Below are positions 1 to 7,885 of a stretch of 64,000 bases of DNA, piece by piece. Both the position numbers and the translations under genes were made by a program. Positions within the stretch are counted from its first letter, which is position 1. The number at the start of each line of letters is the position of its first letter. The notes under the pieces were generated by a model. It was not told the origin of the DNA and made no database searches. It saw only the letters and a program-made list of their open reading frames with translations. The stretch covers positions 1 through 64,000 of the forward strand of contig JAFRLY010000016.1 of assembly GCA_017431005.1 (NCBI GenBank). The letters are read 5' to 3'. The DNA comes from Clostridia bacterium (lineage in GTDB: Bacteria > Bacillota > Clostridia > Christensenellales > Aristaeellaceae).

Positions 1-53
1 CAATTGAACTTTACCCACGCTATTCACATTTGCCGTTTCTTCCTTTCCATACG

Positions 54-193
54 AAAAGGAGCCCCTCCTGATGTGGAATCCCTCATCAGTCGGGTGCTCC
101 TCCCTGTCAGACCTGGACGAACAGACCCTCGCAAAGTCAAATCCCAGGCTGCAGTAAGCTTCCTCTACAGAGTAGCCTAACAACTGTATTATA
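54..193 (-). ncRNA. Possible small structured RNA or leader with terminator-like hairpin
   Basis: On the minus strand a TATAAT box (188-193) is followed by about 130 nt that ends in a long hairpin. GGAGC (58-62) pairs with GCTCC (96-100), CCC (63-65) with GGG (92-94), and CTGATG (68-73) with CATCAG (84-89). A short T run follows on the minus strand (57-54). No convincing -35 is visible. I checked it against SRP RNA, 6S RNA, tmRNA, RNase P and the common riboswitches and found no convincing match. It is either a free small RNA or the leader/attenuator of a gene beyond the left edge. No protein gene is supported in positions 1-373. Confidence 0.3.
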
Positions 194-257
194 CACGGTT
201 TTTTAGCAGATGAAAGCATCTGTTTGTTTAGTATGCCCACATTGCTGTCTGTCCCCT

Positions 258-296
258 GGAAAAAGAAGAACTGACCATCATTTTCTGATAGTCAGT
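258..296 (-). terminator. Rho-independent terminator of the HtrA gene
   Basis: An 11-bp stem (270-280 with 286-296, one G-U pair on the minus strand) with a 5-nt loop is followed on the minus strand by a T-rich tract (269-258). It lies about 80 bp beyond the HtrA stop codon. Confidence 0.75.
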
Positions 297-373
297 CCCC
301 TTTGCCCTTCGCGCAATGTATTTATCTTAATGACATTGAGCCTGCGCTCCGGTGATTTTTTATTGCTGCTGCG

Positions 374-1699
374 TTACTGGGCAACCGCGTCCACGACCGC
401 CAGCACGCATTCCAGGTCCACATAGTCTCCGTCCGTGGAGATTTCAGCCTTCTCGGCATCTCCGACGGTCTCGGGCCGGAATACCTTCACCTGCAGCTTG
501 TCGCCTTCGTTCAGCTGCGCGATCAGGCCCGTCATATCGCTCACGGCGCTGATGACCTGTCCGTTCAGCTCAACGATGATGTCTCCGGGCAGGATTCCCG
601 CCTGCTCCGCAGGGCTGCCGGCTTCAACGCTGATCACATAAGCCCCGTTCGGTACCGCGCCGTTGGTGTTGACCAGGCCGGTCACCGTCACGCCCATCCG
701 GGGCTTGCCCTTCAGGTCCGTTCCGGCGGACTTGTCGTCCTTCTGCCCGTCTTTTCCGGCGTTGGCAGTCACATCTTTCACGTCAGCCTTCAGGGCTTCT
801 TCAATAACGTCCTTGGCTTCGTTGATCGGGATGCACATGCCGATGTTTTCAACCGCCGCGGAATTGGAATACCGGGATCCGCTGTATTTCAGGGTCGGAA
901 TGCCCACCAGTTCGCCGGCCACGTTGAACATGCCGCCGCCGCTGTTGCCGCTGTTGATGGCCGCGTCCGTCTGGATCATCTTGTTGACCACGGCGGTCGC
1001 TCTGCCGTACTTGTCGGTGGAAGTCTTGTCGTTGCTCTCAATTTCACGGTCCAGGGCGGAAACGATACCCGCGGTCACGGATCCGGTGAATCCCAGCGGA
1101 TTGCCGATCAGGATCGCCCAGTCGCCGATCACCAGCTTGTCGCTGTCGCCCAGCACTACCGGCTTCAGCTTCAGCTCCGGCGCGTACAGCACCGCAACAT
1201 CCTTGTCCGCATCGTAAGCCACCACGGTCGCGTCGAACAGATCCGGTTCATCCGTGTCGTTCGCCACGGAGATCTTCAGGCTGTGGGCGTCCTCCACCAC
1301 ATGGTAGTTGGTCAGCACATAGCCTTCACTGACCACCACGCCGGAACCGCTGGCCGCGTGAACCTCCTTCGAGGAGTCCGTGCCGTTGTTACCGTTGCCG
1401 TAGCCGTAGCCGCCGAAGCCGTTGCCGAAATCACCGAATCCGAAATATCCCCAGGGGAAATATCCGTATCCGTTGCCGTAGCCGTTTCCGTAATTGCTGC
1501 CGGAAGTGTTTACCAGCTGATAATTGTTGATACCGACCACGCTGTCCCGAACCTGGGCAATCGCCTCGGTGAAGGGAGAGGTCACCACGGTGGTTTCAGC
1601 CTGAGCCTGCGGCAGCTGGCTGCCCAGCACTGTACCCGCCATCACACAAACCAATGCAAGGGCCATAACGCCCATCAATTTCTTACTCATCATACGCAT
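374..1699 (-). CDS. HtrA/DegP-like trypsin-type serine protease with PDZ domain
   Basis: Membrane-anchored or secreted quality-control protease of 441 aa. An N-terminal hydrophobic segment (about residues 8-27) is followed by a Gly/Tyr/Phe-rich linker (about 68-106) that is unusual in composition. The trypsin-like domain then shows the triad His133 (in TNYHVVEDA), Asp167 (in DADKDVAVL) and Ser253 (in SGNSGG). One PDZ domain occupies about 345-430 and contains GSPAEQAGILPGDIIVELNG. I chose the ATG at 1699 because AAAGGAGG sits 8 nt upstream; an ATG-like extension to 1732 has no such site. A TATAAT box lies near 1735 without a good -35, so it may need an activator. It follows the response regulator, kinase and GerMN lipoprotein genes on the same strand, as HtrA does in WalRK loci, which suggests an envelope-stress role (inference). 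Confidence 0.93.
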   Translation of the reverse strand: MRMMSKKLMGVMALALVCVMAGTVLGSQLPQAQAETTVVTSPFTEAIAQVRDSVVGINNYQLVNTSGSNYGNGYGNGYGYFPWGYFGFGDFGNGFGGYGYGNGNNGTDSSKEVHAASGSGVVVSEGYVLTNYHVVEDAHSLKISVANDTDEPDLFDATVVAYDADKDVAVLYAPELKLKPVVLGDSDKLVIGDWAILIGNPLGFTGSVTAGIVSALDREIESNDKTSTDKYGRATAVVNKMIQTDAAINSGNSGGGMFNVAGELVGIPTLKYSGSRYSNSAAVENIGMCIPINEAKDVIEEALKADVKDVTANAGKDGQKDDKSAGTDLKGKPRMGVTVTGLVNTNGAVPNGAYVISVEAGSPAEQAGILPGDIIVELNGQVISAVSDMTGLIAQLNEGDKLQVKVFRPETVGDAEKAEISTDGDYVDLECVLAVVDAVAQ

Positions 1700-1787
1700 C
1701 TGAAAAACCTCCTTTCTGGTTTTCGGTGTCATTATAACCGCGTTTTTTGACAGAAATATGAACGCAAAATGAATAATCCCGGCCGGC

Positions 1788-3320
1788 TTATTCAGCCATG
1801 CCGGGATTGTTCATGAAGGTGCCTGCCCAGTAAATGCTTCCGGCAATCTGCTCCACCTGTTCCCCTTCAAAGAAGAAGCAGATCCGCCGGCTGCCTGTTC
1901 CGGTGCAGAGCGTGTTGACCATGCTGTAGCAGAGCAGGCGTTCCCTCTCCGCTCCGAAGGCCTGTATCTCAGCACGGAAGCTTTCGCTGAGGTTCACCAG
2001 CAGTGTGTCCCCTTCCCGGGCAATGCCCAGGATATCATCCTCGAACACGCCCTCCGGCAGCGCGGCCTCCAACCCTGCCTCTGCTTCCTTTCCGGTCGGT
2101 CCTGCCATCAGCGCGCTCAGCAGGGTCCTCGGGTTTTCCTCCATGTTCCGGTCCACCGGATGCTCGCAGGCCTTCAGCCGGCCGTTCTTCGCCAGGAAGA
2201 CCGTGGCGCTTCCCCGGAGGAAGCGGGAGAAAAACTCCCGCCGCAGCAGCCCGCCCAGCACGGAGATCGTGCCGAAGGATGCGCTCCTCAGCTCCGTCAG
2301 CACCTTGTCCCCGATCCGGACGCATACCGCCGCGATCCCGGGGATAAAGGTGGTCATGGTGTAGGTCAGTGAGGCCAGTGTGCAGGCCATGTCCAGGCCC
2401 ATATCCGCCAGCTTCTCCTCCGCGTCCTCCCTGAAGCTCAGGGTAATCAGCCTGCCCCCGTCCTCCAGCTCGCTGGTCAGCGGTTCATGCAGCATCAGCT
2501 CCCGCAGGCTCAGGCCTTCGCTGTCCGCCGTGTTTTCACGGATGACCTCCTCCAGCTCCGCCATCAGACCGCTGGCCAGCTGCTGCGGTGTCTGGCCGTC
2601 ATAGTTCAGGATCCGGTTCTCGCATCCGATGCCCCGGCCCTCCTCCAGCGGATAGTAGAGGGTCGCCAGCGCGTTCAGCGGCGTCCGGCTCAGGTCGTCC
2701 CCCACCGGCGTCCTCTTGGCCTCCATCTGTTCCCAGAGCACCGGCAGGTTTTCATTCGGATGTCCGGTCAGGCTGCCCATTGCCAGGCTTCCGGTGATGT
2801 CCATGCCCACGCTCTGGTCAGCGATCAGGATATTGACAAAGGATATTTCATCCAGGTCGCACAGGGTTGTCGCCAGCGCGATGCACACCTTGTACAGCTC
2901 GCTGGAGCTCAGCTGCAGCGCTGCGGTGCTGAGATTGACCGTGCAAATCCCGCCGCTGCATTCCACCGGATTGCCGCCGTACAGGGACAGCTTCCGGTTT
3001 TCCCCCAGCCTGCCCTCCAGCAGCTCGCTCTGAGCCTCCAGCTGTCTGCGGGTCAGCTGTTCCGCTGTATCCGCCAGGCTGTCGGATTCAATCCAGATCT
3101 GATAGGCGGTCAGATGCAGCTCGTTCTCCGTCGGCAGGTACAGCGTCCGTTCCGCGCCTCTCACGAAGGGCTCGTCCCCGTCCGGAGCGGTATAGGAAAC
3201 GCCTGCCGGGGGCAGGGTGGCGGACACGTCGCTGCTCTCCGCCGTCTCGGGCTTTACACAGCCGGAAAGCAGTGCCAGGCAGCACAGGCAGGCCAGTCCT
3301 CTGATCCATCTTTCTCTCAT
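1788..3320 (-). CDS. GerMN-domain lipoprotein partner of the two-component system
   Basis: Secreted lipoprotein of 510 aa. The signal peptide ends in the lipobox LLSGC (Cys about residue 21). The C-terminal part contains a GerMN-like stretch, from NPRTLLSALMAGPTGKEAEAGLEAALPEG through DTLLVNLSESF, at about residues 385-460. An earlier region (about 50-190) looks like a second, more diverged copy. GerMN domains occur in spore-germination protein GerM and in LpqB, the lipoprotein that works with the MtrAB two-component system. Here the start codon overlaps the kinase stop by 4 nt (ATGA) and has GGAGGAGG 7 nt upstream, so it is translationally coupled to the kinase. I infer that it senses or modulates envelope state for the kinase; its ligand is not evident. 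Confidence 0.85.
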   Translation of the reverse strand: MRERWIRGLACLCCLALLSGCVKPETAESSDVSATLPPAGVSYTAPDGDEPFVRGAERTLYLPTENELHLTAYQIWIESDSLADTAEQLTRRQLEAQSELLEGRLGENRKLSLYGGNPVECSGGICTVNLSTAALQLSSSELYKVCIALATTLCDLDEISFVNILIADQSVGMDITGSLAMGSLTGHPNENLPVLWEQMEAKRTPVGDDLSRTPLNALATLYYPLEEGRGIGCENRILNYDGQTPQQLASGLMAELEEVIRENTADSEGLSLRELMLHEPLTSELEDGGRLITLSFREDAEEKLADMGLDMACTLASLTYTMTTFIPGIAAVCVRIGDKVLTELRSASFGTISVLGGLLRREFFSRFLRGSATVFLAKNGRLKACEHPVDRNMEENPRTLLSALMAGPTGKEAEAGLEAALPEGVFEDDILGIAREGDTLLVNLSESFRAEIQAFGAERERLLCYSMVNTLCTGTGSRRICFFFEGEQVEQIAGSIYWAGTFMNNPGMAE

Positions 3321-4792
3321 GCTTCGGCCTCCTCCGCGAACCGGACGATGAATACGGATCCCTTTCCGGGTTCGCTTTCCACGCTCACGGTGCCGCCCTC
3401 CAGCTTGACCAGCTGTCTCACAATGCTCAGTCCCAGGCCGGTGCCGCCGGTATCCCGGCTGCGGGCCTTGTCCACCCGATAAAAGCGCTCGAAGATATGG
3501 CTCTGGTCCTCCGGGGGAATACCGATGCCGTTGTCCTGAACCCGCCAGACCAGTTCTCCGTCCTCCCGGTTCAGGGAAACCCGGATGGTTCCGCCGTCCT
3601 GCGTGTATTTCAGGGCGTTGTCCGTCAGGTTGTACAGAATCTGATTCAGCTTGATCCGGTCCCCCGTCATTTCCAGGCCGGGCTCGATGGCTTCCTCAAG
3701 CCGCTGTCCCCGCTTCTCCGCCGCGGGCCGCAGCAGGCGCACGGTTTCCTCCGTCAGCTCTGAAAGCTGCACGCGTTCCTTTTTGCTGCTTTCAGCCCCC
3801 TGATCCATCTGGCTCAGGGCCAGCAGGTCCGTGATGATCCCGGTCAGCCGGTCAATCTCGTGGTTCATGTCCTGCATGAACTCCTGCCGCAGGTCGGCCG
3901 GCATATCCGGCTGATAAATCAGCGTTTCCAGCATGACCTTCATGGTCGTCAGCGGCGTTTTCAGCTCATGGCTGGCGTTGGACACGAACTGGCTCCTTGT
4001 TTTATCCAGGCTCTCCAGCTGCGAAGCCATGGTATTGTAGTTCTCCGCCAGTTCCCGCAGCTCGCCGCTGCCCTGCACCGGCACGCGGACGCTCAGGTCG
4101 CCCTTACCCATCTTGCGCATGGTTTTGCTCAGGGAGGTAATCGGCTTGGTCAGCACCTGGCTCAGAAAGAGCGCCAGAATCAGGGCCGCCACCGCGATCA
4201 GGATAAACACGCGCACCAGCCGCCACCGCACGCCGGACATGGCGTCCATCAGCCGCTGAATCCGGCTCACGAACACCAGTGCGCCGCGGCTGTTGTCCGG
4301 GCCGGTGATCTCATGCACGCAGTAGGCGACGGAGGCCGCTCCGCCTTCGCCGCTCATCCTCTCCGCCGCTTCCCTGCCCGGGGAGTACATGCCGTAAGCT
4401 TCAGTCTCACCGCTGAGCAGTACGGCGATCACCTCATGCAGGAGCAGCCGTTCTCCGCACAGCTCCTGAAAGGTGTCCGCCTGCACCTTGCCGTCCCCGT
4501 CCACGACGAGCAGACGCCCGTCCATGGTTCCGGCATTGTCCGTCAGTGACTGATTCAGTTCTTCCAGAGACAGGCTCCGATACAGGGGCGAAACCTGGTC
4601 CGCCACCTTTTCCGTCAGCAGCATGTCCTCCCTGGTGCGCTGGTCAAACAGGAACTCGCTTACCAGATCTGTCAGGCTGGTGGCCGCCACCGCGAAGGAT
4701 ACGCCCACAATGACAAAAAAAGCCAGCAGGATTTTGCCCCTGATGCTGGCTAAAAAAGCTGTCTTAGTCCTGATCCGTGAAATAGTAACCAA
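3317..4792 (-). CDS. Sensor histidine kinase (HAMP, HisKA, HATPase_c)
   Basis: Membrane kinase of about 491 aa. TM1 lies at about 20-40, an extracytoplasmic sensor domain at about 41-188, and TM2 at about 192-212. A HAMP domain follows (about 213-265), then HisKA with phospho-acceptor His275 in SNASHELKTPL. The ATPase domain shows NLTDNALKYT, DNGIGIPPED and GGTGLGLSIV. The architecture is that of WalK/PhoR/MtrB. The reading frame overlaps the end of the response regulator. The only in-frame start at the beginning is TTG at 4792, with no separate ribosome binding site at a normal distance, so the exact start is uncertain and translational coupling is likely. It probably phosphorylates the regulator encoded just upstream. 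Confidence 0.93.
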   Translation of the reverse strand: MVTISRIRTKTAFLASIRGKILLAFFVIVGVSFAVAATSLTDLVSEFLFDQRTREDMLLTEKVADQVSPLYRSLSLEELNQSLTDNAGTMDGRLLVVDGDGKVQADTFQELCGERLLLHEVIAVLLSGETEAYGMYSPGREAAERMSGEGGAASVAYCVHEITGPDNSRGALVFVSRIQRLMDAMSGVRWRLVRVFILIAVAALILALFLSQVLTKPITSLSKTMRKMGKGDLSVRVPVQGSGELRELAENYNTMASQLESLDKTRSQFVSNASHELKTPLTTMKVMLETLIYQPDMPADLRQEFMQDMNHEIDRLTGIITDLLALSQMDQGAESSKKERVQLSELTEETVRLLRPAAEKRGQRLEEAIEPGLEMTGDRIKLNQILYNLTDNALKYTQDGGTIRVSLNREDGELVWRVQDNGIGIPPEDQSHIFERFYRVDKARSRDTGGTGLGLSIVRQLVKLEGGTVSVESEPGKGSVFIVRFAEEAEA

Positions 4793-5456
4793 CTCCCCAT
4801 TTGGTGAAGATGAATTCCGGCTTCGTTGTATCCCGTTCGATCTTTTCCCTCAGGCGGCGGATGTGAACGTCCACTGTCCGGGCATCGCCGGCGTAGTCAT
4901 ATTTCCACACGGTTTCCAGCATCTGCTCCCGGCTGAACACCGTTCCGCGGTTGGTCACAAACATCTGCAGCAGGTCAAACTCCTTCGCGGTGAGCTTGAT
5001 ATCCCGGCCCGCCAGGGTTACGCTGCGCTTCACCAGGTTCACTTCCATGTCGTGCACCCGGATCGTCCTGGGCTCCTGGGGCGCCGCGTTGCCGTTGACC
5101 CGGCGCAGAATCGTCTTGATCCGGGCTTTTACCTCCAGGATGTTGAAGGGCTTGGTCATGTAATCGTCCGCGCCGTATTCCAGGCCCAGGATCTTATCCA
5201 TATCCTCGCCCTTGGCGGTCAGCATGATAATCGGGACGTTGCTTTTCTCCCGGATGCGCTGGCACACGGCGATTCCGTCCAGCTTCGGAAGCATCACGTC
5301 CAGCAGGATCAGGTCAAAATGGCCTCCCTGAAACTTGGCCAGAGCTTCCTCCCCGTCCATCGCTGCGTCCGTTTCGTAGCCTTCCTGCTCCAATGTATAT
5401 TTTAATCCTTTCAGAATCAGGGGCTCGTCGTCAACAAGCAGGATTCTCTTGGCCAT
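4764..5456 (-). CDS. OmpR/PhoB-family response regulator (WalR/MtrA-like)
   Basis: DNA-binding response regulator of about 230 aa. The receiver domain has the acidic pocket LLVDDEP, phospho-acceptor Asp53 (DLILLDVMLP) and Lys102 (MTKPF). The C-terminal winged helix (about 130-228) ends in RTVDVHIRRLREKIE...YFTDQD. I prefer the second ATG (5456) because the first ATG (5468) directly abuts the AAAGG sequence. It is the first gene of the operon regulator, kinase, GerMN lipoprotein (then HtrA) and has a good promoter at 5494-5522. The neighbouring DUF3048 promoter carries tandem TGT(C/A)AA-like sites at about 11-bp period, the layout recognised by WalR-type regulators, so it is a candidate target (inference). 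Confidence 0.95.
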   Translation of the reverse strand: MAKRILLVDDEPLILKGLKYTLEQEGYETDAAMDGEEALAKFQGGHFDLILLDVMLPKLDGIAVCQRIREKSNVPIIMLTAKGEDMDKILGLEYGADDYMTKPFNILEVKARIKTILRRVNGNAAPQEPRTIRVHDMEVNLVKRSVTLAGRDIKLTAKEFDLLQMFVTNRGTVFSREQMLETVWKYDYAGDARTVDVHIRRLREKIERDTTKPEFIFTKWGVGYYFTDQD

Positions 5457-5493
5457 TTCCGTATACATCCTTTCTCAGATCGCATATATATAA

Positions 5494-5522
5494 ATTCTAT
5501 ATGATTATCGGCAAAAAATCAA
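5494..5522 (-). promoter_or_regulatory. Sigma-A promoter of the two-component operon
   Basis: TTGATT (5522-5517), a 17-bp spacer and TAGAAT (5499-5494) on the minus strand, about 40 bp upstream of the response regulator start. Confidence 0.7.
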
Positions 5523-5576
5523 GAGTTTGTTACGAAAGTTATACAAAACTTCTCCGTTTTTTTGCCGCTGCCCGGG

Positions 5577-5613
5577 TAAAGGAAAAGACAGGCGGGCTCT
5601 GTCCGCCTGTCTT
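5577..5613 (-). terminator. Terminator of the leftward DUF3048 gene
   Basis: A perfect 11-bp stem (5585-5595 with 5603-5613) is followed on the minus strand by TTTTCCTTT. It lies just after the DUF3048 stop codon. Confidence 0.85.
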
Positions 5614-5630
5614 CTGAAAATCTGTCCGTA

Positions 5631-6791
5631 TTATTCGTAGCTGAGGCTGCGTCCCTTGATGGTGTAGTCCATCATGATGATCAGGGTGCGGCCGCGCTGC
5701 AGCTGGATCTCGTTGCCGTTCATGTCGTAGAAAACGGTCCTGTCCTGCAGGGTCTCCCGGTTCCATACGCCCTTGATATGCTTGCCGCCCATGAAGTATT
5801 CGGCGTTGTTGGTGCCGGTGACGGTGGGCAGCGGCGCGTCGCTCCTGGGATATTTCATTTCCATGAACTGCACGATGACGTTGCTGAAGGTGATCGGATC
5901 TCCGGGAATGATCTTGTCTCCCTTGAAGGGCACCGGCGCGATTTCAACGTACAACTGGGGCTGCTGGGGATCCCCCATCATGTAGCGGTAGTACACGTTT
6001 TCATCCTCGTCGTACTCCAGCATGCTGTTGTAATCCTTGCTGCCCCAGTTCACATAAATAACTTCCGCTTCATCCCCGTCCTCCGGCAGCACGTCCGTGA
6101 ACTGATAGGCATGGTTCGGCGCCTGGTAATCCGCGGGAATGATCTGGGTGGCCAGCGCCGCGGTCATGAAATAGGCGTTGTGCGGCGTCTTCATCACCGG
6201 CGTGTGCTTGCAGTAGGGATTCCAGGCCTTTGCTCCGGTCGTTCCGTCAAAAAGCAGGCTGGCCGGATCCTTCAGGTCGTAACCCAGGGCCCGCATTGCT
6301 TCTGTAATGCTGGTTTTTGTGTACTTCTGGCCGCCCCAGAAGCACAGAGCCGCCTTCCACTCTTCCTTGATCCAAACGTGATTGACGCGGGCGCTGCGGG
6401 CCGGTCCCACGTATTCCGGAATCAGGTCGGAGAACAGCATGCTCAGACGGGTGGTTCCCGCGTAGTACAGCGGTGTTTCGTATATGATGTCGGCATAGGT
6501 CGCGTTCCACGGCGCCCGGTTGCCGATGCCGCCTTCGGAATTGTCGATCTGCACAATGACCGGCGTATAGCGTCCGGTTGCCGCCAGGCCTGCGAAGCCG
6601 TCCGGAATCTCGTAGTCCGCCAGGTCGAGTCCTGTCGTGGGACTGACCCCTTCAAAAATCGGGTTCTCCTTCGCCGGGGATTTCAGCACGCTGCGAACCT
6701 CCGCCGCGTCCACCAGGGTTTCTCCCAGCGCGGAGCTCATGCCCGCCAGCAGAATCACAGTCAGGATAAGGGAAACAATTTTTTTCACCAT
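5631..6791 (-). CDS. Secreted DUF3048 (YerB-like) protein
   Basis: Exported protein of 386 aa with a signal peptide (MVKKIVSLILTVILLAGMSSALGE). DUF3048 features run through the rest: GRYTPVIVQIDNSEGGIGNRAPWNATYADIIYE, then FSDLIPEYVGPARSAR. Family members such as YerB are cell-envelope proteins of unknown biochemical function. It is a paralogue of the gene at 12804-14006; both end in KGR(S/G)xSYE. AGGGAG lies 6 nt before the ATG. The promoter (6837-6865) has tandem regulator-like repeats across and upstream of the -35. There is no lipobox Cys, so it is probably released or wall-associated rather than lipid-anchored. Confidence 0.85.
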   Translation of the reverse strand: MVKKIVSLILTVILLAGMSSALGETLVDAAEVRSVLKSPAKENPIFEGVSPTTGLDLADYEIPDGFAGLAATGRYTPVIVQIDNSEGGIGNRAPWNATYADIIYETPLYYAGTTRLSMLFSDLIPEYVGPARSARVNHVWIKEEWKAALCFWGGQKYTKTSITEAMRALGYDLKDPASLLFDGTTGAKAWNPYCKHTPVMKTPHNAYFMTAALATQIIPADYQAPNHAYQFTDVLPEDGDEAEVIYVNWGSKDYNSMLEYDEDENVYYRYMMGDPQQPQLYVEIAPVPFKGDKIIPGDPITFSNVIVQFMEMKYPRSDAPLPTVTGTNNAEYFMGGKHIKGVWNRETLQDRTVFYDMNGNEIQLQRGRTLIIMMDYTIKGRSLSYE

Positions 6792-6836
6792 ACTCAGCTC
6801 CCTGTTCAGTCAAATCTTTCCGGGTGTCACCGGGGA

Positions 6837-6865
6837 AGAATATCACAGGTAACCATGTTTGTCAA
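6837..6865 (-). promoter_or_regulatory. Promoter of the leftward DUF3048 gene
   Basis: TTGACA (6865-6860), a 17-bp spacer and TATTCT (6842-6837) on the minus strand. The 11-mer TGTGATATTCT at its -10 is also present at the promoter of the DUF3048 paralogue (12746-12756). Confidence 0.75.
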
Positions 6866-6899
6866 ACTTTTGTAACTTTTTGTCAAACTTTTGTCAAAC
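6860..6899. promoter_or_regulatory. Four tandem TGT(C/A)AA-type operator repeats
   Basis: On the plus strand TGTCAA (6860), TGTAAC (6871), TGTCAA (6881) and TGTCAA (6892) recur at 11, 10 and 11 bp, so all four face the same side of the helix and the first overlaps the -35. The layout TGTxAx-N5-TGTxAx is that of WalR-type OmpR-family boxes. Confidence 0.55.
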
Positions 6900-6960
6900 T
6901 TGAATTTCTCAGCGGATTCCTGTAAAATGATCCGGAATTCTGACATGGGGAGGAAGTTCC

Positions 6961-7836
6961 TTGTTTAAGCGTCTGCTGTCTTTTGTTCTGGCTGTTCTGT
7001 GCTGCCTGCTGCCGCTGTCGCCCGCTCTGTGTGAGGAGGCTGCCGAGCAGGATCCCGCGCAGGTTACATATCTGGATCTCGGCCCGAAATACAAAAAGCT
7101 GTCCGAGGTGGAAAAGCTTCTGGACGGTTATCCCAATCTGGAAAAGGTGGATATGTTCGGCACGCCCGTCGGCTGGAAGTCCGTCGCGGAGCTGGAAAAG
7201 CGGTATCCCGGCGTGGAGTTCGGCTGGACGCTGAAGATCGGGGATCATGAGGTCAGGACGGACGCCACCGCGTTCTCCACCTTGCATCTGTCAGGCTCCT
7301 CCACCCACGGGCAGAATGATATCGCCCTGCTGCGCTACTGTAAGCAGCTGCGTGCGCTGGACTTCGGCCACAACGGCTGCAACGATCTTTCCTTCCTTGC
7401 GGATCTGAAGGAGCTTCGGGTTCTGATTATCGCCATCAACCGGATCACGGATATTTCCCCGCTGGCCGGGCTGACGAAGCTGGAATATCTGGAGATGTTC
7501 TCCAATCATGTGACGGACATTTCTCCCCTGAAGAATCTGACCCACCTGATGGATCTGAATATTTCCTACAATGATATTCAGGATTATTCTCCCCTGTATG
7601 AGATGCCCTGGCTGAAGCGGCTCTGGCTCTATAATTCCACGGACCGGAACAAAAAAACGCCGGTGCCGCAGGACGTGATTGACACCCTGCTGGAAAAGCT
7701 GCCGGACACGGAGATTGATTACAAGCACAACCCCACCGCCGGCACCTGGCGGGAGCATCCGCATTTTGAAGTGATCCATGCGATGTTCCGTGCGGACGGC
7801 TATGTGCCCTTTGCCGATTCCTTCCCCGATGAATGA
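6961..7836 (+). CDS. Secreted leucine-rich-repeat protein
   Basis: Exported protein of 291 aa. A signal peptide ends near PALCEE (about residue 26). From about residue 115 to 225 come internalin-type leucine-rich repeats: ALDFGHNGCNDLSFLADLKELRVLIIAINRITDISPLAGLTKLEYLEMFSNHVTDISPLKNLTHLMDLNIS and so on. Such repeats usually bind proteins or glycans. There is no sorting signal or membrane anchor, so it is probably secreted free. The start is TTG at 6961, supported by GGGGAGG 8-9 nt upstream; the ATG at 6944 is in another frame and stops at once. It is transcribed away from the DUF3048 gene and ends at a strong bidirectional terminator. Confidence 0.85.
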   Translation: MFKRLLSFVLAVLCCLLPLSPALCEEAAEQDPAQVTYLDLGPKYKKLSEVEKLLDGYPNLEKVDMFGTPVGWKSVAELEKRYPGVEFGWTLKIGDHEVRTDATAFSTLHLSGSSTHGQNDIALLRYCKQLRALDFGHNGCNDLSFLADLKELRVLIIAINRITDISPLAGLTKLEYLEMFSNHVTDISPLKNLTHLMDLNISYNDIQDYSPLYEMPWLKRLWLYNSTDRNKKTPVPQDVIDTLLEKLPDTEIDYKHNPTAGTWREHPHFEVIHAMFRADGYVPFADSFPDE

Positions 7837-7843
7837 TCCTGAT

Positions 7844-7885
7844 AAAAAACGCTTCCGGAGCGTCCTGCTCCGGAAGCGTTTTTTT
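7844..7885. terminator. Bidirectional rho-independent terminator
   Basis: A long GC-rich stem (about 7848-7861 with 7867-7880) is flanked by an A run on the left and T7 (7879-7885) on the right. It serves the LRR gene and the converging membrane-protein gene, whose stop codon lies within it. Confidence 0.9.

Noticed and set aside
54..193. SRP RNA or 6S RNA at the left edge
   Set aside because: A partial resemblance to the SRP core (AGGTCTGACAGGGAGGAGCA) lacks the GGAA tetraloop and conflicts with the strong downstream hairpin; 6S closing stems were not found.
1283..1750. Plus-strand frames opposite HtrA and many other long antisense frames (for example 2487-3482, 10540-12117, 12816-14045, 44854-46776, 59758-61509)
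   Set aside because: They mirror high-GC genes on the other strand, lack ribosome binding sites and show His/Gln/Arg-biased or low-complexity composition typical of shadow frames.
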